The translations under genes and the position numbers were made by a program. From positions 6,262,001 through 6,326,000 of the forward strand of contig NZ_CP121682.1 of the NCBI RefSeq assembly GCF_029760955.1: a stretch of 64,000 nucleotides of DNA, given 5' to 3'. Origin of the DNA: Streptomyces cathayae (GTDB taxonomy: Bacteria; Actinomycetota; Actinomycetes; Streptomycetales; Streptomycetaceae). A model generated the notes under the pieces. That model did not search any database. It had not been told where the DNA came from and saw only the letters and a list, made by a program, of their open reading frames with translations. This document shows positions 1 through 10,195 of this stretch, piece after piece. Position 1 is the first letter of the stretch; each line of letters starts with the position of its first letter.

Positions 1-1025
1 CCCTCGCCGGCAACCCGGAGGACCCCGAGGGCATCGACGCCGGAACGCTCGTCGCGGGCGCCCAGCGGGCCCTGGAGGCCGTCCGGGCGCACGATCCCGC
101 GCTGGCCGCGCTCACCGACCGGATCGGTGAGGTCGGCATCCTGCTGCGCGACGTGGCCGGGGAGCTCGCCGGGTACGCCGAGGACCTGGACGCCGACCCG
201 CTGCGGCTGGCGGCCGTCGAGGAACGGCGGGCCGGGCTCACCGTGCTGACCCGCAAGTACGGCGAGGACGTCGCCGCCGTGCTGGCCTGGGCCGAACAGA
301 GCGCCGCGCGGCTCACGGAACTGGACGGGGACGACGAGCGGATCGAGGAACTCACCGCCGAGCGGGACGGCCTGCGCGCCGAACTGGGCGGGCTGGCGCA
401 GGCGCTGTCGGAGGCACGGACCGAGGCCGCGGAGCGGTTCGCGGCGGCCGTCACCGCGGAGCTGGCGTCCCTCGCCATGCCGCACGCGCGCGTGTCGTTC
501 GACATCCGGCAGACGGAGGACCCGGACGGCGTCGAGGTCGGCGGGCGCACCGTCGCCCACGGGCCCTCGGGTGTGGACGAGGTCGAGCTGCTGCTGGCCC
601 CGCACCCCGGGGCGCCGCCCCGGCCCATCGCCAAGGGCGCGTCCGGCGGTGAGCTGTCGCGCGTGATGCTGGCCGTGGAGGTCGTGTTCGCCGGGACGGA
701 CCCGGTGCCGACGTATCTGTTCGACGAGGTCGACGCCGGTGTCGGCGGCAAGGCGGCCGTCGAGATCGGACGGCGGCTCGCCAAACTGGCGAAGAGCGCG
801 CAGGTCGTGGTCGTCACGCATCTGCCGCAGGTGGCGGCGTTCGCCGACCGGCAGCTGCTGGTGGCGAAGACCGACGACGGGTCGGTCACCCGGTCCGGCG
901 TGAAGGTGCTCGAAGGGGAGGAACGGATCCGGGAACTGTCCCGGATGCTGGCCGGCCAGGAGGACTCCGAAACGGCCCGGGCCCACGCGGAGGAACTCCT
1001 GGCGACGGCCCGCGCGGACGGCTAG
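1..1025 (+). CDS. recN: DNA repair protein RecN, C-terminal part (5' end outside window)
   Basis: RecN is the SMC-like ATPase that holds broken DNA ends during double-strand-break repair. The frame is already open at base 3, so the start lies upstream and only about 340 C-terminal residues are here. In order they show the end of the helical coiled-coil region, then the C-terminal ATPase head: signature stretch ASGGELSRVMLAVE, the Walker B region TYLFDEVDAGVGG, and the switch histidine region VVVVTHLPQVAAFAD. This order and the short head-to-stop distance are diagnostic for RecN. A small hairpin follows the stop, so the gene probably ends its own transcript. No defects are visible. Confidence 0.96.
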   Translation, partial: LAGNPEDPEGIDAGTLVAGAQRALEAVRAHDPALAALTDRIGEVGILLRDVAGELAGYAEDLDADPLRLAAVEERRAGLTVLTRKYGEDVAAVLAWAEQSAARLTELDGDDERIEELTAERDGLRAELGGLAQALSEARTEAAERFAAAVTAELASLAMPHARVSFDIRQTEDPDGVEVGGRTVAHGPSGVDEVELLLAPHPGAPPRPIAKGASGGELSRVMLAVEVVFAGTDPVPTYLFDEVDAGVGGKAAVEIGRRLAKLAKSAQVVVVTHLPQVAAFADRQLLVAKTDDGSVTRSGVKVLEGEERIRELSRMLAGQEDSETARAHAEELLATARADG

Positions 1026-1033
1026 CCGTCGTA

Positions 1034-1060
1034 CCTCCCGGCGCCTCGGCCGACGGGAGG
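1034..1060. terminator. Weak hairpin after recN
   Basis: Seven-base arms CCTCCCG (1034-1040) and CGGGAGG (1054-1060) with a 13-nt loop lie 8 bases after the recN stop. No T-run follows, which is usual in Streptomyces. It may be the recN terminator, possibly acting with the hairpin at 1174-1201. Confidence 0.35.
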
Positions 1061-1173
1061 CACGTCCGCACTCGTACGGGTGAAATTCCTCTCCGGTCCG
1101 GTGCAGGCGGGCGCTCCCGTCGTTCCCGCGATCCCCTCGTGTCCTGGCATGCTGGGCGGAGCACGCGTAGGAG

Positions 1174-1201
1174 ACCGTGCGGTACACCCCCTCCGCACGG
1201 T
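1174..1201. terminator. Hairpin upstream of the GT4 gene
   Basis: Perfect 9-bp arms ACCGTGCGG (1174-1182) and CCGCACGGT (1193-1201), loop of 10 nt, followed by CCTTCTGT. It sits about 50 bases before the GT4 start codon, so it could end recN transcripts or act as an attenuator in the GT4 leader. Confidence 0.4.
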
Positions 1202-1252
1202 CCTTCTGTACGTTCTTCGGGACCATCCGACCCGCACCAGGAGCTCGGCCAC

Positions 1253-2389
1253 GTGACCCCCGTGAGCAGCCACTCACCGCACGGCCAGTCGCCGCTGCGC
1301 ACCGTGCAGGTGCTGGGCGGCGGCAACGCCGCCACCAGCGCCCATGTGCGCTCACTGGCGGCGGGGCTCGTCGCACGGGGCGTGCGGGTCACGGTGTGCG
1401 CCCCCGCCGAGGCGGAGCACACCCACGACTTCACGGGCGCCGGCGCCGGCCATGTGCACGTCCCGCGCAGCAGCGACCCCGGCTCGGTGGCCGCCCTGCG
1501 GACGGCCTGCGCGAACGCCGACCTGGTGCACGCGCACGGACTGCACGCCTCCTTCCGGACCGTGCTCGCCCTCAGCGGCCGGCCCACCCCGCTGATCGTC
1601 ACCTGGCACGACCGGCCGCCCGCCGACGGCGCCCGCGCGCACTTCCTGCGGCTGCTGGAGCGGAGGGTCGCCAAGGCGGCCACCGTGCTGCTCGGAACCA
1701 CCTCCGCCCTGGTCGACCGGGCCCGCCGGACCGGAGCGCGGGACGCGCGGCTGGCGGCCGTGGCCCTCCCCGTGCCCCGCACGGCCGCGGAGCCGGAGGA
1801 CCCCGACGGGGCGCGGCTCAAACTGCGTGCCGAACTCGGCGCCGTCGGCCGCCCCTTACTGGTCGCGGCAGGCCCCCTCGAACGGCGCCGTGGCCACCAC
1901 ACCCTGCTGGACGCCACGCACGGGTGGCGCCGTCTCGACCCCGTGCCGCTGCTCGTCGTCGCGGGGGAGGGCCCGCTGCGCGGTGAACTCCAACGGCGGA
2001 TCACGGACGAGGAGCTGCCGGTCCGGCTCATCGGACGACGCGACGACGCCACCGGGCTGCTCGAGGCCGCGGACCTCGCGCTGCTGCCGAGCCGGGGGGA
2101 GGGGCGCTCCGTGCTCGCCCAGCAGGCCCTCCACGCGGGTGTGCCGCTCGTCGCGACCAGGGCCGGCGGCATGCCCGAACTCATCGGCGACGCCGCCGAA
2201 CTCGTCCCCCACGGCAACGCGCGTGCGCTCGCCGACTCCGTCGTACGGCTGCTGGGGGACCCGCTGCGCCGGGAGGAACTCAGGGCCAAAGGTTCCCGGC
2301 AGGCGGCCGGGTGGCCGACGGAGGACGAGGCGGTGGCCCAGGTGCTCAGTGTCTACGACGAGTTGACGCAGTACCGCCCGTTGATCTGA
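1253..2389 (+). CDS. GT4-family glycosyltransferase with one TTA codon
   Basis: A 378-residue GT-B glycosyltransferase of the GT4 type, which moves a sugar from a nucleotide donor; acceptor unknown. The N-terminal Rossmann half opens with VQVLGGGNAATSAHVRSLAAG, and the C-terminal donor half has 'AADLALLPSRGEGRSVLAQQ' followed by 'GGMPELIG'. In the usual E-x7-E motif the second Glu is Gln (EGRSVLAQQ), so donor handling may differ. The GTG at 1253 is chosen because AGGAG sits at 1239-1243; a GTG at 1262 is the alternative. An in-frame TTA (1856-1858) makes translation dependent on the bldA leucyl-tRNA, tying it to development. The gene stands alone between recN and a decayed regulator. Confidence 0.85.
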   Translation: MTPVSSHSPHGQSPLRTVQVLGGGNAATSAHVRSLAAGLVARGVRVTVCAPAEAEHTHDFTGAGAGHVHVPRSSDPGSVAALRTACANADLVHAHGLHASFRTVLALSGRPTPLIVTWHDRPPADGARAHFLRLLERRVAKAATVLLGTTSALVDRARRTGARDARLAAVALPVPRTAAEPEDPDGARLKLRAELGAVGRPLLVAAGPLERRRGHHTLLDATHGWRRLDPVPLLVVAGEGPLRGELQRRITDEELPVRLIGRRDDATGLLEAADLALLPSRGEGRSVLAQQALHAGVPLVATRAGGMPELIGDAAELVPHGNARALADSVVRLLGDPLRREELRAKGSRQAAGWPTEDEAVAQVLSVYDELTQYRPLI

Positions 2390-2403
2390 CGTCACCCGCC
2401 GCG

Positions 2404-3060
2404 TCAGGGCATGTGCCGCCGTGCCCGCGGGGCCAGGCTCAGGGTCAGGACCGTGTGCGGGTCGTCGAGGTCACGGCCGGCCGGTTGTACAGCGTCTGGC
2501 GGTTCAGGCGCGGTTCGCGGGCCGTCTCCGCCTTGCGGCCCGCGGAGGCCGGACAGGTCTCCGAGGTGGGCAGCAACGGCGGCCGCGAGCGGCGGTCGTG
2601 GTCCAGGACCGGGCCGATCGCGCGGTCCACGAAAGCCGCCGGGTCCGGCTGGTCGCGCGGCCGCCACATCAGCAGGTCGATGTCCAGGCGGCGGGCGTCG
2701 GACCAGGGACGGTCCGGCGGCCCCTGCGCCGCACCCGCGGTCCGGGCCGCGTGCCGCAGACCCGCCGACGCCCGGTCACCGGCCGCCCCGACCACCACTA
2801 CGGGCAGCCGCGCCCCCGGCGACATCATCCCCGTCCGCTCCGCCCCGGCACGCAGTGCCGGCGCCCCCGGTCCGCGAGCACCGGCCGTTCCGTCTGCGCG
2901 CGCAGCCCGAGCAGCAGCGGCACCCACCCCTCCACCGGCCGCACACCCAGCAGCACGGGCCCCCGAGTGAGGCCGGCTTTTCGGCGACCCACGGGCCGGC
3001 ACCGCCCAGCCGCCGCCCATGCCCCGGACGCCACCCGTGCGCACGGGCGCACGGGCCGTC
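2404..3060 (-). pseudogene. Decayed PucR-type transcriptional regulator
   Basis: Remnant of a PucR/CdaR-type regulator, readable only by joining frames. One minus-strand frame gives the region before the DNA-binding domain ('ARRLDIDLLMWRPRDQPDPA', 'FVDRAIGPVLDHDRRSRPPL') and the helix-turn-helix 'AGRKAETAREPRLNRQTLYN'. The expected tail ('DLDDPHTVLTLSLAPRARR') is in another frame ending at 2404. The switch falls near 2480, where roughly eight to nine codons usually present after LYNR are missing. Further upstream, about 2830-2960, a third frame carries regulator-like text ('GVRPVEGWVPLLLGLRAQTE'). No full-length frame exists. It lies directly downstream of the GH15 gene on the same strand and may once have regulated a neighbour. 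Confidence 0.65.
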
Positions 3061-3070
3061 GGGCGGTTCC

Positions 3071-4873
3071 TCAGCCCCCGTACGCTCCCGACGCCGTCAG
3101 GCGCAGGGCCGTGTCGATGAGGGGGACGTGGCTGAAGGCCTGGGGGAAGTTGCCGACCTGGCGCTGGTTGACCGAGTCCCACTCCTCGGCGAGCAGACCG
3201 AGGTCGTTGCGCAGGGCCAGCAGCTTCTCGAACAGCCGGCGGGCCTCGTCCACGCGGCCGATCATCGCCAGGTCGTCGGCCATCCAGAACGAGACGGCGA
3301 GGAAGGCGCCCTCGTCCCCCGGCAGCCCGTCGACGCCTTCGTCGACGCCCTCCGTCGGGTAGCGCAGGATGAAGCCGTCCGGGGTGGACAGCTCGCGCTG
3401 GATCGCCTCGATGGTGCCGATCACCCGCTTGTCGTCCGGCGGCAGGAAGCCCACCTGCGGAATCAGCAGCAGCGCGGCGTCCAGCTCCTTGGAGCCGTAC
3501 GACTGCGTGAACGTGTTGCGCTCCTTGTCGTAGCCCTTCTCGCACACGTCCCGGTGGATGTCCTCGCGCAGTTGCCTCCAACGCTCCAGCGGGCCCTCCA
3601 CCTCACCGGACTCGATGAGCTTGATGGTGCGGTCGACGGCGACCCAGGCCATCACCTTGGAGTGCACGAAGTGGCGACGCGGACCGCGCACTTCCCAGAT
3701 GCCCTCGTCCGGCTCCGTCCAGTGCTTCTCCAGGTAGGTGATCAGCTTCACCTGGAGCAGGGACGCGTAGTCGTTGCGGGCCAGGCCCGTCATGTGGGCC
3801 AGGTGCAGGGCCTCGGTGACCTCGCCGTACACGTCCAGCTGGAGCTGGTGCGCCGCGCCGTTGCCGACCCGGACCGGGGTCGAGTTCTCGTAGCCGGGCA
3901 GCCAGTCCAGCTCCGCCTCACCGAGCTCGCGCTCACCGGCGATGCCGTACATGATCTGCAGGTTCTCCGGGTCCCCGGCCACCGCGCGCAGCAGCCACTC
4001 GCGCCAGGCGCGGGCCTCCTCGCGGTAGCCGGTGCGCAGCAGCGAGGACAGGGTGATCGCCGCGTCACGCAGCCAGGTGTAGCGGTAGTCCCAGTTGCGG
4101 ACGCCGCCGATGTCCTCCGGCAGGGAGGTGGTGGGCGCGGCGACGATGCCGCCGGTCGGGGCGTAGGTGAGGGCCTTCAGCGTGATCAGGGAGCGGATCA
4201 CGGCCTCGCGGTAGGGGCCGTGGTACGTACAGTGCTCCACCCACTCCCGCCAGAACTCCTCGGTCGCCTCCAGCGACTGCTCCGGCTCCGGCAGCGGCGG
4301 CGGCTCCTTGTGCGAGGGCTGCCACGAGAGCGTGAAGGTGATCCGATCGCCCGGCGCCACCGTGAAGTCCGAGTACGTCGTCAGCGACTCCCCGTACGTC
4401 TTGGCGGGTGTGTCGAACCACACCGAGTCCGGGCCCGCGACGGCGACCGTGCGTCCCTCGTGCCGGTGCACCCACGGCACCACCCGGCCGTAGGAGAAGC
4501 GCATCCGGAGCGCCGAACGCATCGGCACCCGGCCCGAGACGCCCTCCACGATGCGGATGAGCTGCGGGGCGCCGTCGCGCGGGGGCATGAAATCGATCAC
4601 CCGGACCGTGCCGTGCCCGGTGTCCCACTCCGACTCCAGGACCAGCGAGTCACCGCGGTAGCTGCGCCGGGTCGCGGCCTGCGGCGGGGCGTCGGAGGCG
4701 TGCGCCGGGCCGATCCGCCAGAAGCCGTGTTCTTCGGTGCCCAGTAGGCCGGCGAAGATGGCGTGCGAGTCGAAGCGGGGCAGGCACAGCCAGTCGACTG
4801 TGCCGTCCCGGCAGACCAGGGCGGCGGTCTGCATGTCTCCGATGAGTGCGTAGTCTTCGATGCGCCCGGCCAC
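3071..4873 (-). CDS. Glycoside hydrolase family 15 protein (glucoamylase/trehalase type)
   Basis: A 600-residue cytoplasmic GH15 enzyme, the family of bacterial glucoamylases and actinobacterial trehalases that release glucose by inversion. The N-terminus (IEDYALIGDMQTAALVCRDG) is the family's beta-sandwich start; the catalytic (alpha/alpha)6 barrel follows with 'GGVRNWDYRYTWLRDAAITL', and the C-terminus has 'GLLAEEWDSVNQRQVGNFPQ', which carries an acidic catalytic residue. No signal peptide. The GTG at 4873 is preferred over the in-frame start at 4933 because GGAG precedes it by 6 bases and homologues begin at the IEDYALIG block. Substrate (trehalose, maltodextrin or another alpha-glucan) cannot be decided from sequence. 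Palindromes at 4953-4995 are candidate control sites. Confidence 0.9.
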   Translation of the reverse strand: MAGRIEDYALIGDMQTAALVCRDGTVDWLCLPRFDSHAIFAGLLGTEEHGFWRIGPAHASDAPPQAATRRSYRGDSLVLESEWDTGHGTVRVIDFMPPRDGAPQLIRIVEGVSGRVPMRSALRMRFSYGRVVPWVHRHEGRTVAVAGPDSVWFDTPAKTYGESLTTYSDFTVAPGDRITFTLSWQPSHKEPPPLPEPEQSLEATEEFWREWVEHCTYHGPYREAVIRSLITLKALTYAPTGGIVAAPTTSLPEDIGGVRNWDYRYTWLRDAAITLSSLLRTGYREEARAWREWLLRAVAGDPENLQIMYGIAGERELGEAELDWLPGYENSTPVRVGNGAAHQLQLDVYGEVTEALHLAHMTGLARNDYASLLQVKLITYLEKHWTEPDEGIWEVRGPRRHFVHSKVMAWVAVDRTIKLIESGEVEGPLERWRQLREDIHRDVCEKGYDKERNTFTQSYGSKELDAALLLIPQVGFLPPDDKRVIGTIEAIQRELSTPDGFILRYPTEGVDEGVDGLPGDEGAFLAVSFWMADDLAMIGRVDEARRLFEKLLALRNDLGLLAEEWDSVNQRQVGNFPQAFSHVPLIDTALRLTASGAYGG

Positions 4874-4952
4874 GTGCAACTCCAGTCGAACGGCCACGTC
4901 ACCCCACGAGGGGGCTGTCGCTAGTGCGGTCAAGGGGACAGTGAATGGTGCA

Positions 4953-4995
4953 TGACGTCATACGTCGTTGAGCGACGAAGCAAAGCAGTCGCTCA
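4953..4995. promoter_or_regulatory. Palindrome pair upstream of the GH15 gene
   Basis: An 8-bp palindrome TGACGTCA (4953-4960) is followed by an inverted repeat TGAGCGAC (4969-4976) / GTCGCTCA (4988-4995). Both lie 80-120 bases upstream of the GH15 start, where a repressor or activator of a sugar-degradation gene would bind. No factor is identified. Confidence 0.35.
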
Positions 4996-5420
4996 GCCAT
5001 GAATGCAAAGCGCCGATTGTTCAGTCAACGAACTGACGAGCTTTCGTTGTTCCGGTGTGACGGGCTGGGGTGGTGCCGTCCGGCCGGCCGGGCTCGACAG
5101 TGGGGTGTCCGAGCAGGATACGACGCACGTGGAGGGTCTGTGTGCCGCTCCGGACAACGCACCACCGCCGAACGGGTGAGCAGCGGGTGATGGGCCCGTG
5201 AGAGGTGACGAACCCGTGCCGGAGCGTGCGCGGAGCGTGGCCGGACGGCACCACCCCGCGTCGCTGATACGCTGGTAGCCCGTGGACCGGTGGGCCCCTT
5301 CCCCGGAGGGGAAATCCGAACAGGGCACCCCCGAACCGCAGCGACGGCACCGTCGGAGCTCTCCGGCAGGCAGCCGCCCCGCACCCTCCAGACCGCGACC
5401 ACGGGAGCCCCCTCTTGGCC
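4996..5420. other. Intergenic region upstream of pyrG with a long-spaced inverted repeat
   Basis: No convincing gene is seen. Short frames here lack family features and a credible ribosome site. The region contains a perfect 19-bp inverted repeat (5067-5085 and 5239-5257) and a small inverted repeat TTCCCC-GGA-GGGGAA near 5300. It must also hold the pyrG promoter. Confidence 0.6.
5067..5257. repeat. 19-bp perfect inverted repeat, 153-bp spacer
   Basis: Arm 1 GGGGTGGTGCCGTCCGGCC (5067-5085) is exactly complementary to arm 2 GGCCGGACGGCACCACCCC (5239-5257). The match stops abruptly at both ends. The 191-bp span resembles a small terminal-inverted-repeat element, but I see no target-site duplication; it could also fold in the pyrG leader. 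Confidence 0.6.
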
Positions 5421-7067
<1,647 letters not shown>

Positions 7068-7085
7068 CACACCGGTTGTACGGTT

Positions 7086-7127
7086 GCCGGGGTGCCCACC
7101 CTCAGAGGGTGGGCACCCCGGCTGCTT
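7086..7127 (+). terminator. pyrG terminator
   Basis: Perfect 17-bp arms (7086-7102 and 7106-7122) with a 3-nt loop CAG, then TGCTTTT. A textbook intrinsic terminator 18 bases after the pyrG stop. Confidence 0.93.
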
Positions 7128-7176
7128 TTCACACCCACCGCAATCGCACGACCCCTGTACGTCGGGAAGGACGGGC

Positions 7177-7803
7177 ATGACGATCAAGGACACCCCGGCG
7201 GAGTGGGAGGTCCGGGAGACCCGGACCCCCTTCGTCGGCAACAAGACCTCCGTCCGCACCGACGACGTGGTCATGCCCGACGGGACCGTGGCCCATCGCG
7301 ACTACCAGGTCCACCCGGGCTCCGTGGCCGTCCTCGCCCTCGACGACGCCGACCGTGTCCTGGTCCTGCGCCAGTACCGCCACCCCGTGCGCCACAAGCT
7401 GTGGGAGATCCCGGCCGGTCTGCTCGACGTACCCGGCGAGAACCCGCTGCGCGCCGCCCAGCGGGAGCTCTACGAGGAGGCGCACGTCAAGGCCGAGGAC
7501 TGGCGGGTGCTGACCGACGTCTACACCACCCCCGGCGGCTGCGACGAGGCCGTACGGATCTTCCTGGCCCGCGGGCTGTCCGAGGCCGAGGGCGACCGTT
7601 TCGAGGTCGAGGACGAAGAGGCCGACATGGAACTGGCCCGGGTGCCCGCCGCGGACCTGGTCCGCAAGGTGCTGGCCGGTGAACTGCACAACAACTGCCT
7701 GGTGGTGGGCGTCCTCTCGCTCGTCGCCGCACGGAGCGGGGACGGGCTCGACGCGCTGCGCCCCGCCGAGGCGCCGTGGCCGGCGCGCCCGTTCGAGGCC
7801 TGA
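7177..7803 (+). CDS. Nudix hydrolase, ADP-ribose pyrophosphatase type
   Basis: A 208-residue Nudix hydrolase most like ADP-ribose pyrophosphatases, which split ADP-ribose to AMP and ribose phosphate. The Nudix box is in 'GLLDVPGENPLRAAQRELYE' continuing EAHV; the box's last Gly is Ala, common in this subfamily. The upstream 'LRQYRHPVRHKLWEIPAG' stretch is also typical of the ADPRase group. ATG 7177 is chosen because GGGAAGGA precedes it by 6 bases; longer frames run back into the pyrG terminator. It may be transcribed alone. Its substrate connects it in theme with the nrtR/ADP-ribosylglycohydrolase unit at 16.4 kb, though the two are not adjacent. Confidence 0.9.
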   Translation: MTIKDTPAEWEVRETRTPFVGNKTSVRTDDVVMPDGTVAHRDYQVHPGSVAVLALDDADRVLVLRQYRHPVRHKLWEIPAGLLDVPGENPLRAAQRELYEEAHVKAEDWRVLTDVYTTPGGCDEAVRIFLARGLSEAEGDRFEVEDEEADMELARVPAADLVRKVLAGELHNNCLVVGVLSLVAARSGDGLDALRPAEAPWPARPFEA

Positions 7804-7983
7804 GCGGCCCCGGCGAGGCCTGACCCGCCCGGCCCCTTGCGATGTGACCATCGGCTGATCCGATCGGGGGACGCATTCGCCGCGCTCCACACGGAACGTA
7901 GCAGAGCGTGAACTAGGCTCTGGAAAACGCCCGATCCGGAGTCCCGGCGGGCTTGCGCGTGCGGTGGGACGGGAGTGTGGCCC

Positions 7984-10095
7984 GTGACGGATCAGGCGGT
8001 GGACACGGACGGTGCACGGCTCTCCCAGGGCGTTACCGCGGGTGACCGGTTCCTGGGCCGTACCAGGGAGCTGAAGGAACTGCGCGCCGACATCGAGCGC
8101 GCGGGACTGGACACCCTCTCCGGCCGCAAGGCTCCCCGCGCGCGCGTGCTGCTCATCGCCGGTCGGCCGGGCTCGGGCCGCACGGCTCTCGGCGAGGAAC
8201 TCGTCCGCCAGGTCGCCGACCGGTACCCCGACGGAGTGCTGCGCGCCCGGCTGCGCGAAACCGACGGCACGCGCGTGCCGGTCGAGCGCTCCGCGCGCGA
8301 ACTGCTCGACGCGCTCGACGTGCCCGCCCCGGCCGGCGCCGCCGAGGACGATCTCGTCGAGGCGCTGCGGACCGCCCTCGACGGCCGCCGGACGCTGCTC
8401 CTGCTGGACGACGCGGCCGACGCCGAGCAGGTCGACGCCCTGCTGCCGGACAACCCCGACTGCCTGGTGGTCGCCGTCTCGGAGGGGCCGCTGACCGGCA
8501 TCTCCGACGTCCGCCCGTGCACCCTCGGCGGTCTCGACACCAAGTCCGCCGTGGAACTGCTGTCCCGGTCCACCGGCTCGGTCCGCATCACCGTCGACCC
8601 CCGGGCCGCTGAGAGCCTGGCCGAGCAGTGCCAGGGGCAGCCGGCCGCCCTGGTCCTGGCCGGCGGCTGGCTCGCCGCCCGGCCCCAGGCCGCCGTCGCC
8701 GACCTCGCCCGGCAGCTGCACGCCGACCCCGACAACGGCACCGTCGGCAGCGCGGGCACCGCGGTCGGCCGGGTCCTCCACCTCGTGCACGCCGAACTGC
8801 CCGCGCCCGCCGCCCGGACCCTGCGCCTGCTGAGCCTGGCCCCGGCCGGCCTGGTCGACCCGCACACCGCCTCCGCGCTCGCCGGCTGCTCGGTGGGCAG
8901 CGCACGCTCCACCCTGGACGGCTTCGTCTCCGTGGGCCTGCTGCACCCGGCGGGATCGTCGCTGCCGCAGTACGAGGTGCCCCGCTGCCTGCACCCCCTG
9001 CTGCGCGCTCTCGCCGAGACCCACGAACGGCCCGGGGAGCTCCAGCTGGCCCGCGCCCGCATGCTGGAGCGGACCGTGCGGCTGCTCCAGTCGTGCAGGG
9101 CCATCACCGAGACCGACAGCCCCCGGGCACGCGAGAGACTGCTCGGGATGCCGCGCTCCCTGCGCTTCGCCACCCCCCGGGCCGCCGCCGACTGGCTGCG
9201 GGCCCGCCGGCCCGCCCTGCTGGCCTCGGCCCGGCTCGCGGTCGCCGACGGGACGCTGGACACCCTGGCCCGCCGCCTGATGTCGCAGCTGGTGCGTGCC
9301 ATGGTGGCCCACTTCGGCACCCAGGCCGCCGCGAGCGACCTGTACGGCATCCACCACCTGGTCCTCGACGTGGCCGAGCGCCGGGAACTGCCCCGCGAGA
9401 AGGCCGCGGCCCTGCTGAACCTCGGCGACCTCGACGCCCGGACCGGCCGCACGGCCGACGCGCTGGCGCGCTACCGGGCCGCGCTGGACGCCGGACGCGC
9501 GGCGAACGACCCGTACGCGACCGGCCGCGCGATGGAATCCGTGGGAGGCGCCCATCTGGAGCTCGGGGACTTCGACCGGGCCGCCGACTGGTTCGGGCGG
9601 GCCCTCGCCGAGCGGCTCGCCCGGGACGAGCGCGCGGACGCCGCCCGCCTCTACGGCAGGATCGCCGCCGCCCACACCTACGTCGGCCGCTACGGCGAGG
9701 CGCTGCGGAACTGGCGGGCGGCGGTCGCCGGGTACCGCAAGAGCGGCGAGGTGACCGCCCAGGCGCGGGCGCTGAGCGAACTGGCCCGGGTCCAGGAGTA
9801 CGCGGGCCGGCCCGAGGATTCGCTGCGCACCTGCCGGGAGGCGGTGGAGTGGGCCCGGCGGGCCGAGGACACCCGGCTGCAGGCGGCGCTGCACCTGCGG
9901 CTCGCCGACACCTTCGAGCACCTCGGCGACCCCGCGTCGGCCGCGCTGCACCGGGAGACGGCCGAGGGGATGCTGCGGGAGGAGGCCGAGGCGTCCCGGG
10001 CATCCGGCATCGACCCGGAACAACCGGGACGACCAGGACAACCGGAACAAGGGGGCGACGCCTGCGAAAGTCGTGCCGCTCCTGCGGAAGGCTGA
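7984..10095 (+). CDS. NB-ARC/TPR protein with altered P-loop
   Basis: A 703-residue STAND-type signalling protein: an N-terminal NB-ARC-like NTPase, a helical winged-helix-like middle, and a C-terminal TPR superhelix from about residue 460. The P-loop reads GRPGSGRTAL, with Arg (residue 66) where the family's nucleotide-binding Lys is expected; the Walker B stretch RTLLLLDDAAD is intact. TPR repeats are seen in 'ALARYRAALDAGRAANDPYA' and 'GDFDRAADWFGRALAERLA'. There is no DNA-binding or output domain, so it probably senses or scaffolds. GTG 7984 fits GGGAG at 7971-7975; GTG 7975 is the alternative. It lies 143 bp upstream of ald, probably with its own promoter (TAGGCT near 7915). Confidence 0.82.
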   Translation: MTDQAVDTDGARLSQGVTAGDRFLGRTRELKELRADIERAGLDTLSGRKAPRARVLLIAGRPGSGRTALGEELVRQVADRYPDGVLRARLRETDGTRVPVERSARELLDALDVPAPAGAAEDDLVEALRTALDGRRTLLLLDDAADAEQVDALLPDNPDCLVVAVSEGPLTGISDVRPCTLGGLDTKSAVELLSRSTGSVRITVDPRAAESLAEQCQGQPAALVLAGGWLAARPQAAVADLARQLHADPDNGTVGSAGTAVGRVLHLVHAELPAPAARTLRLLSLAPAGLVDPHTASALAGCSVGSARSTLDGFVSVGLLHPAGSSLPQYEVPRCLHPLLRALAETHERPGELQLARARMLERTVRLLQSCRAITETDSPRARERLLGMPRSLRFATPRAAADWLRARRPALLASARLAVADGTLDTLARRLMSQLVRAMVAHFGTQAAASDLYGIHHLVLDVAERRELPREKAAALLNLGDLDARTGRTADALARYRAALDAGRAANDPYATGRAMESVGGAHLELGDFDRAADWFGRALAERLARDERADAARLYGRIAAAHTYVGRYGEALRNWRAAVAGYRKSGEVTAQARALSELARVQEYAGRPEDSLRTCREAVEWARRAEDTRLQAALHLRLADTFEHLGDPASAALHRETAEGMLREEAEASRASGIDPEQPGRPGQPEQGGDACESRAAPAEG

Positions 10096-10195
10096 TGCTT
10101 TGCGAGGTTGGGCGGCGGCACAGCCTTCGTCGAGATGGTGCCGCGGTGCTGTCTCCAGCGGTCTCCCGGTGCGCGCGCGGGTGCCGGGTACGGGT

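Noticed and set aside
2411..4747. Long open frame (778 codons) on the plus strand opposite the GH15 gene
   Set aside because: The minus-strand GH15 protein has clear family motifs over the same bases; the plus frame has no recognisable domain and is a GC-bias shadow.
4999..5190. 63-codon plus-strand frame between the GH15 gene and pyrG
   Set aside because: No ribosome site, no family, odd composition; overlaps the inverted-repeat arm.
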